Below, in pieces: positions 1-8,025 of a stretch of DNA of 64,000 bases; within the stretch, counting starts at the first letter, position 1; the number at the start of each line of letters is the position of its first letter. Source of the DNA: Nonomuraea angiospora. GTDB lineage: Bacteria > Actinomycetota > Actinomycetes > Streptosporangiales > Streptosporangiaceae. Below the pieces are notes generated by a model. The model was not told where the DNA came from. It did no database searches and worked only from the letters and a program-made list of their open reading frames with translations. Position numbers and translations under genes: made by a program. The stretch covers positions 7,254,001-7,318,000 of the forward strand of contig NZ_JADBEK010000001.1 in the NCBI RefSeq assembly GCF_014873145.1. Reading direction: 5' to 3'.

Positions 1-418
1 TGATGTCCTCCAGTTGCCGCAGCTGCTCCGGGGTGAGCAGGTCGATCAGGTGCTCGCGAACGCTGGCGACGTGGCGGGGAGCCGTGGCCCGCAGGGCCGC
101 CAGGCCGTCGTCGGTCAGGACGGCGAGCCAGCCACGCCGGTCGTCCACGCAGTGCTCCCTGCGCACCCATCCCTTCTCTTCGAGCTTGTTGACCGCGTGG
201 GAGATGCGGCTGGGCTTGGAGTTGGTCCAGTGCGCCAGCTCGCTCATGCGCATGGTCCGCTCGGGCGCCTCGGAGAGCAGGACCAGGAGCTCGTAGTAGG
301 TCGGCGGCATGCCGGCCCCGGCCAGCAGATCGCGCTCCAGGCGGTCGGTCAGCAGGCGGCTGGCCAGCCCGAAGGCCCGCCAGGCCCGCTGTTCGTCGTC
401 GTTGAGCCATCGCGTCAC
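1..418 (-). CDS. MarR-family transcriptional regulator (3' end beyond the window)
   Basis: About 139 codons are visible and the C-terminus runs off the left edge. The protein reads VTRWLNDDEQRAWRAF at its start, then a winged helix with the recognition region SELAHWTNSKPSRISH and the wing DDRRGWLAVLTDDG; the D-x-R wing is a MarR hallmark. MarR proteins are dimeric repressors or activators, often ligand-responsive. I chose the GTG at 418 because no in-frame ATG lies just upstream (the codons before it read ATT GAG TAC GAT GGC TTC). No target gene can be assigned; the genes to the right run in the same direction after a 73-base gap. Confidence 0.88.
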   Translation of the reverse strand, partial: MTRWLNDDEQRAWRAFGLASRLLTDRLERDLLAGAGMPPTYYELLVLLSEAPERTMRMSELAHWTNSKPSRISHAVNKLEEKGWVRREHCVDDRRGWLAVLTDDGLAALRATAPRHVASVREHLIDLLTPEQLRQLEDI

Positions 419-491
419 GAAGCCATCGTACTCAATGGTTTCGCGCTGAAATAAGCTCGGGACGGCGCCGGGCCCGGCGGGTCCGAGGCGG

Positions 492-1388
492 TCAGAACCT
501 GAGCTTGCGCAGGTAGCGGTAGCCGACCTCCGCGGTCTGGCGGGGGGTCACGTCGGGGGTGTCGTTCTCGACGATGTACTCCTTCACCTGGTGCTTGTCG
601 AAGATCCGCCGGAAGTCGATGGTCCCGGTGCCGAGGTCGGCCATGTCGCCGTCTAGGTGCCGGTCCTTGACGTGGAACTGCAGCACGCGCTGCGGCGCCC
701 TGCGGATGACGTCGAGGGCGAAGCCCACCGGGTCGGCGGCGCCGCGCCCGACGCCGCCGGTGACCGCCCAGTAGATGTCGATCTCCAGGTGGACCAGGCG
801 GGGGTCGAGCTCGGAGGTGAGCACGTCCCAGGGGGTCTTCCCGCCTCCGAGGTCGGTCGTGAACTCGTGGGCGTGGTTGTGGTAGCCGTAGCGCAGGCCC
901 GCCGCGCGGGCGGCCCGCGCCTCGACGTTCATGCGCTCCGCCCACGCCTTCCACTCGTCCAGGCTGGTGGAGTTGAGGTAGGGGACGACCATGAAGGACT
1001 GGCCGAGGGTCAGCGCGTTCTCGATCTTCGTGTCCAGGGCGGCCTGGTCGGCGGTGAGGCCGTCGTGGCTGGAGCTGGCCCGGATGCCGAGCCCGTCGAG
1101 GAACGCACGGAGCTGCTTGGCCGTGCGGCCGAAGTAGCCGAGCGCGACCTCGATCTTCGGGTAACCGGCCGCGGCCAGGTAGGCGAGGGTGGCGTCGTAG
1201 TCCTTGGCGAGGTCGTCGCGTACCGTCCAGAGCTGGATGCTGATCTGGTCCCGGGGGACGCGGTTCCTGCCGGGGTGGTGTGAGGTGGCCGCGGCGGCGG
1301 CCGGGGAGGCGGCGGCGACGGCGGCCGCCCCGAGTCCGAGGCCCGCGGCGAGCAGCGAGCGCCTGCTGGGGCCGTATCCGTAGCACAT
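492..1388 (-). CDS. Tat-exported sugar phosphate isomerase/epimerase (TIM barrel)
   Basis: A 298-residue protein of the xylose isomerase-like TIM-barrel family (AP endonuclease 2 fold). The N-terminus carries a twin-arginine signal, SRRSLLAAGLGLG, followed by an alanine-rich segment to about residue 35, so the folded, probably metal-loaded enzyme should be exported by Tat. The barrel begins at QISIQLWTVRDDLAKD and includes GYHNHAHEF and HVKDRHLDGDMADLG, typical metal and substrate loops. It lies 12 bases after the sugar dehydrogenase gene, so the two are probably cotranscribed and act together on an extracellular sugar or sugar-like substrate. The substrate cannot be read from the sequence; such proteins are often over-annotated as sugar phosphate isomerases. 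Confidence 0.88.
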   Translation of the reverse strand: MCYGYGPSRRSLLAAGLGLGAAAVAAASPAAAAATSHHPGRNRVPRDQISIQLWTVRDDLAKDYDATLAYLAAAGYPKIEVALGYFGRTAKQLRAFLDGLGIRASSSHDGLTADQAALDTKIENALTLGQSFMVVPYLNSTSLDEWKAWAERMNVEARAARAAGLRYGYHNHAHEFTTDLGGGKTPWDVLTSELDPRLVHLEIDIYWAVTGGVGRGAADPVGFALDVIRRAPQRVLQFHVKDRHLDGDMADLGTGTIDFRRIFDKHQVKEYIVENDTPDVTPRQTAEVGYRYLRKLRF

Positions 1389-1400
1389 GGGGGGGTTCTC

Positions 1401-3494
1401 CTAACGGGTGGGCTGGAGGATGACCTCGTCGGTGCCGGTCAGCGAGGGCAGGTCCGCGCCGCCGGGGTCGGTGTAGGTCGCGACGAAGACGCCGGTGAGG
1501 TGGTCGGTTCCCGGATCGTGCCCGCTCGGCACGGTGGTCTGGATGGAGCCCGTGCAGCCGCGGGCGGTGGTCTGCGGGTGGCCGTGCTCGTCGTGGCCGA
1601 GGATGTAGTCGACGGTCACCTTGGAGCAGTCCACCGGCTGGTCGTCGGTGACCCGCACCTCGAACTCGACGGCGTCGCCGAACGTGAACGTCTGCCCGTC
1701 GGCCGGCCGGACCAGCTCGACGACCGGCGCGGCGTTGCCGACCACGATCCGCACCGACGTCGCCGCCGACCTGCCGGCGTCGTCGGTGACGCGCAGCGTG
1801 GCGTTGTAGAGGCCGTTCTGCCGGTAGGTGTACGACGCCTGCGGGCTGCGGGAGTCGACCCGGCCGTCGGCGTCGAAGTCCCAGGCGTAGCGGATCCGGT
1901 CCCCGTCGGCGTCGGTCGTGCCGGCGCTGGTGAAGTTGACGGTGAGCGGCGCGTGGCCGGCGGTCACCGACGCGGCGGCGGCCGGGACGGGAGTGTGGTT
2001 GCCGGTGTTGCCGATGTAGTCGAAGCGGGAGAGCTGGGCGTCCGGGTTCTCCCGGAAGTAGCCGTCGCCGTACTCCAGCACGTAGAGCGCGCCGTCGGGG
2101 CCGAACTCCATGTCCATCGGGTTGTCGAACACGAGCGACGGCAGCACGTCCTCGATCCGCCCGTCCCGGTGGAACGCCTTGACGTAGTCGCGGGTCCACT
2201 CGTAGAAGAGCGGGACGCCGTCGTAGTACCTGGGCCAGGCCACGGAAGTACGGCCCTGCGCGGCGCGCGGGTCGTAGTCGTACGCGGGCCCGGCCATCGG
2301 GCCGATGCCGCCGGTGCCCAGCTGCGGGAACTCCTGCGACGGCCCGTACGAGTACCACACGTCCGGTTGGACCACCGGTGGCAGCCTGCGCAGGCCGGTG
2401 TTGTGCGGCGAGTCGTTGACGGGCGCGGCGCAGGCGAACGCGTCGCCGGACGCGCCGGTCGCGAAGTCGTAGTCGACGTACGGGAGCCGCGCCGTCGCGC
2501 AGTACGGCCAGCCGTAGTTGCCCGCCTTGCGGATCTTCGTCCACTTGCCGTTCCCCGCCGGACCCCGCCGCGGATCGGCCTGCCCCGCGTCGGGCGAGTA
2601 GTCGGCGACGTAGAGGTCACCGTTGGACCGGTTGACCTCGATGCGGAACGGGTTGCGCAGGCCCATCGCGTAGATCTCCGGCCGGGTGCCCGCGGTCCCC
2701 GGCGGGAAGAGGTTGCCGCGCGGGATCGTGTAGGAGCCGTCCGGGCGGACCTTGACGCGCAGGATCTTGCCGCGCAGGTCGTTGGTGTTGCCGGCGCTGC
2801 GCTGGGCGTCGAACGCCGGGTTCCGGTCGGAGCGCTCATCGAGCGGGGCGTAGCCGTCGGAGGAGAAGGGGTTGGTGTCGTCGCCGGTCGACAGGTAGAG
2901 GTTGCCGGCGGCGTCGAAGACGATGTCCCCGCCGACGTGGCAGCAGATGCCGCGGTCCACGGGCACGTCGAGGATGCGCTGCTCGGTGCGCAGGTCGATG
3001 GTGGCGCCGGTGAAGCGGAACCGGGACAGCCGGATCAGCCCCTTGAAGGGCGCGAAGTCCGCCGGCGTGCCGGTGACCGGGGCGTCGCCCTCGTTGACGT
3101 CCGGCGTCGCCGGGTCGTCGACCGGGGTGTCGAGCGGCGGGGAGTAGTAGAGGTAGACCCAGTCGTCCTTCTTCGAGCCGGTGCCGAAGCCGGGGCCGAG
3201 GGCGATGCTCTGCAGCCCCTCCTCGTCGTGGCGGTAGACGTCGAGCCGGGCGGCCAGCGTGTTGAGGCCGGTCTTCGGGTCGTGTAACCAGACCTCGCCG
3301 CCCCGGGTGGTGTGCAGCACCCTCGAATCCGGTAACACCGCCAGGTCCATCGGCTCGCCCGGATTGTCGTTGAGCGTCACCTTCTGGAAGTCGCTGTCGG
3401 GCGGCGGGGCCGCGGCACTCCCGGAGGCGTGGGCGGCGGCGGGCAGGAGGATCACCGCGGCAGAGATGGCCGCGATCGCGGTTCTCACTCTCAT
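1401..3494 (-). CDS. Secreted PQQ-dependent sugar dehydrogenase-like protein with PKD domain
   Basis: A 697-residue exported protein. The ATG at 3494 is preceded by a good ribosome site (AGGGAGAGG) and starts a Sec signal peptide, MRVRTAIAAISAAVILLPAAAHA; a longer in-frame extension has no such support. Residues about 35-460 form a glucose/sorbosone dehydrogenase-type propeller (EPMDLAVLPDSRVLHTTRGG, then CCHVGGDIVFDAAGNLYLST). A PKD domain follows (DADGDRIRYAWDFDADG), then a beta-sandwich-like tail. The family oxidises sugars with PQQ or binds carbohydrates; relatives are often fused to ThuA or CBM modules. Cotranscription with the downstream Tat-exported isomerase suggests a secreted carbohydrate-modifying pair. 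Confidence 0.9.
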   Translation of the reverse strand: MRVRTAIAAISAAVILLPAAAHASGSAAAPPPDSDFQKVTLNDNPGEPMDLAVLPDSRVLHTTRGGEVWLHDPKTGLNTLAARLDVYRHDEEGLQSIALGPGFGTGSKKDDWVYLYYSPPLDTPVDDPATPDVNEGDAPVTGTPADFAPFKGLIRLSRFRFTGATIDLRTEQRILDVPVDRGICCHVGGDIVFDAAGNLYLSTGDDTNPFSSDGYAPLDERSDRNPAFDAQRSAGNTNDLRGKILRVKVRPDGSYTIPRGNLFPPGTAGTRPEIYAMGLRNPFRIEVNRSNGDLYVADYSPDAGQADPRRGPAGNGKWTKIRKAGNYGWPYCATARLPYVDYDFATGASGDAFACAAPVNDSPHNTGLRRLPPVVQPDVWYSYGPSQEFPQLGTGGIGPMAGPAYDYDPRAAQGRTSVAWPRYYDGVPLFYEWTRDYVKAFHRDGRIEDVLPSLVFDNPMDMEFGPDGALYVLEYGDGYFRENPDAQLSRFDYIGNTGNHTPVPAAAASVTAGHAPLTVNFTSAGTTDADGDRIRYAWDFDADGRVDSRSPQASYTYRQNGLYNATLRVTDDAGRSAATSVRIVVGNAAPVVELVRPADGQTFTFGDAVEFEVRVTDDQPVDCSKVTVDYILGHDEHGHPQTTARGCTGSIQTTVPSGHDPGTDHLTGVFVATYTDPGGADLPSLTGTDEVILQPTR

Positions 3495-3693
3495 CGCCTC
3501 TCCCTTCGGTCTACTCGGGGGGATAAGAGAGGGCAAATCACCGTGAATGTAACCCGAGTTACGCCGATAGAGGAGGGGGTAATCGCGGATGATCGAGCAA
3601 CTTTCGCCTTCTGCCCGGACTAAGTGGCGCGCGCTGGGCGGGGCACGCCCGCGGCGGTGCCGGCCCGGCCGCCGGTCGCGCGGGGTCACCTCA

Positions 3694-3773
3694 GCGGCTC
3701 GCCGCCCGGGAGTCAGCTCAGCGGGCCGCCGCCCGGGAGTCAGCTCAGCGGGCCGCCGCCCGGGGTCAGCTCA
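3694..3773. repeat. Tandem repeat, 27 bp x 3, at the 3' end of the TetR gene
   Basis: Three copies at 3694-3720, 3721-3747 and 3748-3773 (the last is 26 bp). The core is CGCCCGGGAGTCAGCTCA. The TetR stop codon lies inside the copy nearest the gene, and each further copy duplicates the gene-end sequence, giving a ladder of in-register TGA triplets. Replication slippage at the gene end is the simplest origin. Confidence 0.9.
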
Positions 3774-4392
3774 GCAGCTCGCGGGCCAGCGCCTCGCTCC
3801 ACCAGCGCTCGACCCGGTCGGGTGACCAGCCGCGCTCGGCGGTGAGCGTGGTGTAGACGTCGATGCTGCACATGCCCGCATAGACGTCCACGGCCGCCGG
3901 CACGTCCAGGCCCGGGCGGAGCGCGCCGGCGGGCCAGGAGGAGAACACCGCCGTGCGGGTCTCGTCGGCCCGCCTGCGGCCGTCGCGGTAGACCGTCGCC
4001 AGCTCGGGCTCGACGCGGCCGGCTTCGCGCAGCAGCGTGATGACGTCCCCGGCGCGCTCGTACAGGCGCCGGTCGAAGGCGGCCATCGCGGCCAGTTGGC
4101 GCGCGGGATCCGTCCCGGGGGCCTCCAGGTCCGCGAGCTGCCGGGACGGGTCGGCCGACAGGTCGGCGGCGTCGGCCAGGGCTCGGGTCAGGCCGGTCTT
4201 GTTGCCGTACACCGAGTAGACCGTCGGCACGGAGACCCCCGCCTCGCGGGCCACGTCGCGCACGGTCGTCGCCGCCCAGCCCCGCTCGACGAACAGCCGC
4301 CGCGCGGCCCGGGCGATCTCGGCCCGCGTCTCCAGCGCCTGCGTCGTACGGCGCAGCGAGTCGTAACGGCGCGGCCCCACCTCTGCCTCCAT
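3766..4392 (-). CDS. TetR-family transcriptional regulator
   Basis: A 208-residue regulator. The N-terminal helix-turn-helix is clear: RAEIARAARRLFVERGWA, then VRDVAREAGVSVPTVYSVYG. The C-terminal part is a helical ligand domain. I prefer the ATG at 4392 (AGGG upstream at suitable spacing) to the GTG at 4401 three codons earlier. The gene is divergent from the membrane protein at 4454. A near-perfect 19-bp palindrome at 4418-4436 lies between them, so autoregulation and control of the neighbour are likely, as usual for TetR pairs. The ligand is unknown. Confidence 0.92.
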   Translation of the reverse strand: MEAEVGPRRYDSLRRTTQALETRAEIARAARRLFVERGWAATTVRDVAREAGVSVPTVYSVYGNKTGLTRALADAADLSADPSRQLADLEAPGTDPARQLAAMAAFDRRLYERAGDVITLLREAGRVEPELATVYRDGRRRADETRTAVFSSWPAGALRPGLDVPAAVDVYAGMCSIDVYTTLTAERGWSPDRVERWWSEALARELLS

Positions 4393-4417
4393 GACTTGCA
4401 CCCTAAGGCTTTACGGT

Positions 4418-4436
4418 ACTTATATTGAATATAACT
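4418..4436. promoter_or_regulatory. Palindromic operator between tetR and the divergent membrane gene
   Basis: The sequence acttatattgaatataact is symmetric about 4427 apart from one mismatched pair (perfect from 4420 to 4434). It is strikingly AT-rich for this genome and sits in the 61-base divergent intergenic region, where it can cover both -10 regions. This is the usual place and form of a TetR operator; binding is inferred. Confidence 0.75.
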
Positions 4437-4453
4437 AGCGAAAGGACCTGCGG

Positions 4454-5110
4454 ATGCGCTTCTCCCGGATCGGCGGCATCGCCGCCATCGGCTTCGCCAC
4501 CTCGATCGTGACCGCCAACGTGATCATGGCCCCGGCCGGCCTGCCGCTCACGGGCGCCGGGCTCGCCGAGGTCAACGCGTTCTTCGGCGCGAACGGCCAC
4601 GTCGTCGGCCTCGGAGCCGCGTTCGGCCCCGTCGCCTGGGTGCTGGCCACCGTGTTCGGCGCGGGCGCGGTCTCCGCCCTGTGGGCGTCCGAGCGGGAGC
4701 GGGGCGAGGCGTGGTCCCTGGTCGGCTTCGCCGGCATCGCCCTGCAGAACGTCACCTTCGTCGGCATCATGGCGGCCCGCCTCGCGCTGGCCAGGACGGC
4801 TCCGGCCGACCCCGCCGCGACCCCGGGCCTGTGGGCGTGGCACGACGCGGTGTTCACGCTCAACGGCACGTTCCTGGCCATCGCGCTCGTCGGCCTGTCC
4901 GTGGCGGGCCTGCGCGCGAAGCTGCTGCGCCCCTGGGAGGGGACGCTGGGGTTCGCGGCGGCGGTGCTCCAGTTCACCTCCGCCTGCCTGGCCTTCCTGG
5001 TCATGAAGGGGGAGGGCCCCCTCGGGCTCATCGGCCTCGCCGGCTGGCTGATCTGGGTGGTCTGGCTGGTGATGTACGGCATCCGCCTGATCCGCCTGCG
5101 CGCGGCGTAG
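4454..5110 (+). CDS. Multi-pass membrane protein, DUF4386-like
   Basis: A 218-residue hydrophobic protein with about six predicted transmembrane segments, beginning MRFSRIGGIAAIGFATSIVT and ending in VVWLVMYGIRLIRLRAA. It resembles the DUF4386-type integral membrane proteins seen beside TetR regulators in actinomycetes, but I see no catalytic motif. A purine-rich stretch (GCGAAAGGA) precedes the ATG. It is divergent from the TetR gene across a shared palindrome and is the probable target of that regulator. Function unknown; a detergent- or solvent-responsive membrane role is only speculation. Confidence 0.85.
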   Translation: MRFSRIGGIAAIGFATSIVTANVIMAPAGLPLTGAGLAEVNAFFGANGHVVGLGAAFGPVAWVLATVFGAGAVSALWASERERGEAWSLVGFAGIALQNVTFVGIMAARLALARTAPADPAATPGLWAWHDAVFTLNGTFLAIALVGLSVAGLRAKLLRPWEGTLGFAAAVLQFTSACLAFLVMKGEGPLGLIGLAGWLIWVVWLVMYGIRLIRLRAA

Positions 5111-5190
5111 CAGCCCACCTGGAGCTCCTGGTCGCTCTCCCCCGGCGCTCCCGCGAGCCCCACGAGCGGCGTCCGGCTCACACTGTCCCC

Positions 5191-6459
5191 ATGGCCACGG
5201 CGATCGTGCTGTTCAACAGGGACCTGCGCGTCCACGACCACCCCGCCCTCGCCGCCGCCTGCGAGCGGGCCGAGCGGGTGGTCCCGCTGTTCGTGCTGGA
5301 CCCGGCCGTGCCGGAGGGGAACCGGCGCGGTTTCCTCCTGGAGTGCCTGGCCGAGCTGCGGGCCGCGCTGCGCGCCCGCGACGGCGACCTGGTCGTCCGG
5401 CAGGGCGACGTCGTCCGCGAGACGATGAAGCTGGCCGCCGAGGTGGGCGTGACGACGATCTGCGCCAGCGCCGACGTCAGCTCGCTCGCCAGGCGGCGCG
5501 AGGAGCGCTTCGCCGGGGAGCGGATCGAGTACCTGCTCTTCCCCGGCGTCACCGTCGTGCCCCCGGACGCGCTGCGGCCCTCGGGCGGCGGCGACCACTA
5601 CCGGGTCTTCACCCCCTACTGGCGCGCGTGGACCCGCCACCCCCGCCGTCCGGTCCTGCCGCCGCCGCGCGCGGTGCGGACGCCCTCGGGCCTGGCCGCC
5701 GGTCGGCTGCCCCGGCCCCAGCCGCCCGGGCCGGCGCCCGGCGGCGAGCCGGCCGCCCGCGAGCGCGCCGACCGCTGGCTGCGCCACGGGCTGGACGGGT
5801 ACGCCGACGGGCACGACGACCTGGCCGGCGACCGCACCTCGCGGCTCAGCCCGTACCTCCGCTTCGGCTGCCTGTCGCCGCTGGAGCTGGCCTGCCGCGC
5901 CGAGCGCAGCGAGTCCTTCGTCCGCCAGCTCTGCTGGCGGGACTTCCACCACCAGGTGACGTACGCGTTCCCGCGGATCGGCCGCGAGAACTACCGCCAC
6001 CCCGAACGGCGCTGGCGGCAGGACCCGGACGCGCTGCAGGCGTGGCAGGCCGGGATGACCGGGCTGCCCATCGTGGACGCCGGGATGCGGCAGTTGCTCG
6101 CCGAGGGCTGGATGCACAACCGGGCGCGCCTGATCACGGCCGCCTATCTCGTCAGGCATCTCGGACTCGACTGGCGGGACGGCGTACGGCACTTCTTCCA
6201 GCACTTGCTGGACGGCGATGTGGCCGACAATTCGGGTAACTGGCAATGGGTCGCGGGCACGGGGAACGACACCCGCCCCAATCGCACCTTCAATCCCCTA
6301 CGTCAGGCCAAGCGCTACGACCCCGATGGCCACTATGTCCGGCGCTATGTGCCCGAACTCGCCGGCGTGCCGGCCCCGTACGTCCACGAGCCCTGGCGAC
6401 TTCCCTCGCCGCCCGCCGGGTACCCCGCGCGGCTTGACAGTGCTGCTGACCAGGGATGA
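5191..6459 (+). CDS. phr: Deoxyribodipyrimidine photolyase / cryptochrome family
   Basis: A 422-residue flavoprotein of the class I photolyase family, which uses blue light and FADH- to reverse cyclobutane pyrimidine dimers. The antenna domain starts MATAIVLFNRDLRVHDHPAL. The FAD domain contains RTSRLSPYLRFGCLSP, then FVRQLCWRDFHHQV, and the hallmark NSGNWQWVAGTGNDTRPNR near the C-terminus. Length matches CPD photolyases of actinomycetes. I started at 5191 because the N-terminal domain begins exactly there; the reading frame stays open far upstream but that part is a shadow of the preceding gene. It probably has its own promoter in the 80-base gap. Confidence 0.95.
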   Translation: MATAIVLFNRDLRVHDHPALAAACERAERVVPLFVLDPAVPEGNRRGFLLECLAELRAALRARDGDLVVRQGDVVRETMKLAAEVGVTTICASADVSSLARRREERFAGERIEYLLFPGVTVVPPDALRPSGGGDHYRVFTPYWRAWTRHPRRPVLPPPRAVRTPSGLAAGRLPRPQPPGPAPGGEPAARERADRWLRHGLDGYADGHDDLAGDRTSRLSPYLRFGCLSPLELACRAERSESFVRQLCWRDFHHQVTYAFPRIGRENYRHPERRWRQDPDALQAWQAGMTGLPIVDAGMRQLLAEGWMHNRARLITAAYLVRHLGLDWRDGVRHFFQHLLDGDVADNSGNWQWVAGTGNDTRPNRTFNPLRQAKRYDPDGHYVRRYVPELAGVPAPYVHEPWRLPSPPAGYPARLDSAADQG

Positions 6460-6644
6460 CTTGCGGACGATCTATTACGCGGGCCACGTCACGGAGAATC
6501 TGGTCACAAACATTTCCCGAAATAACCGGTCTATCGTATTGTCATTGACTGGAATTGTTGGAACATATGGTCAGAGTCATCGAGTGAAGTCCAAAGATCG
6601 CTTACCGCAAAAAGGTCAGCGGCGAGGGGAAAGGGGCAACGCTC

Positions 6645-7478
6645 ATGCACCGACGTGCTGTCCGAAACCTGGCCAGGCTCGACACGACGCAAGCCAGAAT
6701 CACTCGGATATTCGACGCTGCCGCAGGTGGGAAGGACAACTTCCAGGCGGACAAAGACGTGGTGCGCCATTTTGATCAAGTTACACCTGCCCTCACGACC
6801 GCGGCCCGCGCCGTTCTGCAATTCCTGTCCCGGGTGGTGACCCACCTGGCGGCCGAGGGCGTGGACCAGTTCATGATCGTGGGCAGCGGCGTCCCCAGCG
6901 GCCTCTCCGCCGGGAACCGGTTACACGACATAGCCCGCCGCGCCTCGCCCGGCTCCGCCGTACGCGTGGTCTACGTCGAGAACAACCCGATGGTGGTGGC
7001 CACGGCCCAGGCCACCATCGAGCCCTTCACCGACCTGGTGCGCGTGGTGGACGGTGACGTGCGGGAGATCGACGAGATGCTCCAGGACCACGTGATCCAG
7101 ACGTTCATCGACTGGGACAGGCCCCTGGCCGTGCTCCTGCTGTCGTCGCACAGCCTCGACGACGACGAGTACGCCCACTACGTCGTCAAGCGGCTCCAGC
7201 ACGCGGCGCCCAAGGGCAGCTTCCTCGGCCTGCTGCACACCACGTTCGACGCCGTCCCGGCGGAGCTGCTGCCGGCCGTCCGCGACATGGTCGCCATGAC
7301 GCTGCCCCGCCTCGCGATCCGCTCGCGGGAGGAGGTCGCGGCCCTGCTCGACGGGCTCGACCTGGTGGAGCCCGGGCTGGTGTGGGTGCCCGAGTGGCGT
7401 CCCGGCGGGCGTGACCTCGCCTGCGCCGACGAGCCGAGCGCGTCGGGCAACTACGGCGCCGTCGCCCACATCCCCTGA
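6645..7478 (+). CDS. SAM_MT/DUF574-family methyltransferase-like protein with a divergent cofactor loop
   Basis: A 277-residue member of the actinobacterial SAM_MT (DUF574) family, recognised by FDAAAGGKDNFQADKD, the counterpart of the family signature LGGKDNYPADR. The usual SAM-binding motif DIGTGLPT is here IVGSGVPSG and the ribose-binding acid is E in VYVENNP instead of D, so cofactor binding may be weaker or altered. The C-terminal block LDGLDLVEPGLVWVPEW is typical. Compare the intact paralogue at 23077-23895. A 185-base, locally AT-rich gap upstream probably holds the promoter. No substrate is known for the family. Confidence 0.85.
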   Translation: MHRRAVRNLARLDTTQARITRIFDAAAGGKDNFQADKDVVRHFDQVTPALTTAARAVLQFLSRVVTHLAAEGVDQFMIVGSGVPSGLSAGNRLHDIARRASPGSAVRVVYVENNPMVVATAQATIEPFTDLVRVVDGDVREIDEMLQDHVIQTFIDWDRPLAVLLLSSHSLDDDEYAHYVVKRLQHAAPKGSFLGLLHTTFDAVPAELLPAVRDMVAMTLPRLAIRSREEVAALLDGLDLVEPGLVWVPEWRPGGRDLACADEPSASGNYGAVAHIP

Positions 7479-7549
7479 CGCGTCTCTCCGAGCCCGGAAT
7501 CGTAACAAAATCGCATTCACATAAGTGAGGGCAAGAGCTTATCGTGGAG

Positions 7550-7565
7550 TTGGGAGCGCTCCCAA
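7550..7565. promoter_or_regulatory. Perfect palindrome identical to the CebR/CelR operator
   Basis: The sequence ttgggagcgctcccaa is a perfect 16-bp palindrome and contains TGGGAGCGCTCCCA, the 14-bp site recognised by LacI-family cellobiose/cellulose regulators (CebR in Streptomyces, CelR in Thermobifida). It ends 13 bases before the ATG of the ATPase gene at 7579, the normal place for a repressor site over a 5' leader. Identity to the known box is seen; regulation is inferred. Confidence 0.75.
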
Positions 7566-7578
7566 ACCGAGAGACGTG

Positions 7579-7995
7579 ATGCGTATGTCCCCCCGCCCCA
7601 GCTCCTTGCCCGCCGCTCCGATCCGCGCGGTCGCGTACCTGCTGCCGTCGGTGCCGGCGGGTGTCTGCGAGGCGCGCTCCCTGGTCCGGGCCGAACTGAC
7701 CGGCTGGGGCCTGGAGAGACTGATCGACGACTGCGTGCTCATCGTCAGCGAACTGGTGACCAACGCCGTCCGGTACGGCGGGTCGGCGTACGCGTTACGC
7801 CTGGAAGACCGTGCGGACCGGCTGTACGGGGAGGTCTTCGATCCGGGCGACGGCGAGCCCCTCCCGTGCTCGCCCGACGCCGACGCGATCTCGGGACGGG
7901 GGCTGCAGATCGTCTCGGCGATCGCCGACGACTGGGGGGTCACCGCGACGGACGGCGGCAAGGTCGTCTGGTTCTCGGTCCTGAACACCGTCTGA
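7579..7995 (+). CDS. RsbW-like ATP-binding protein (HATPase_c_2), possible anti-sigma kinase
   Basis: A 138-residue stand-alone GHKL ATPase domain. The N box is CVLIVSELVTNAVRYGG and the G2-like segment is SGRGLQIVSAIADDWG; the domain fills almost the whole protein. Such proteins are abundant in Streptomyces and relatives and act as serine kinases or anti-sigma factors, usually without a genetically linked partner. I chose the ATG at 7579 because the frame upstream (from 7525) runs across the palindrome at 7550-7565; a GTG at 7576 is also possible. No anti-anti-sigma or sigma gene is adjacent. Confidence 0.85.
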   Translation: MRMSPRPSSLPAAPIRAVAYLLPSVPAGVCEARSLVRAELTGWGLERLIDDCVLIVSELVTNAVRYGGSAYALRLEDRADRLYGEVFDPGDGEPLPCSPDADAISGRGLQIVSAIADDWGVTATDGGKVVWFSVLNTV

Positions 7996-8025
7996 CCGCC
8001 CTGGTCGGCGCGGCGGGCTGGGGCG

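Noticed and set aside
415..2544. Long minus-strand reading frame (709 codons) across the isomerase and dehydrogenase genes
   Set aside because: Arg/Ala/Pro-rich shadow of two well-supported genes in another frame, typical of high GC; no start signal or domain.
3549..3562. gtaac-ccga-gttac inverted repeat upstream of the sugar dehydrogenase
   Set aside because: Arms of five bases are too short to separate from chance in a 270-base leader.
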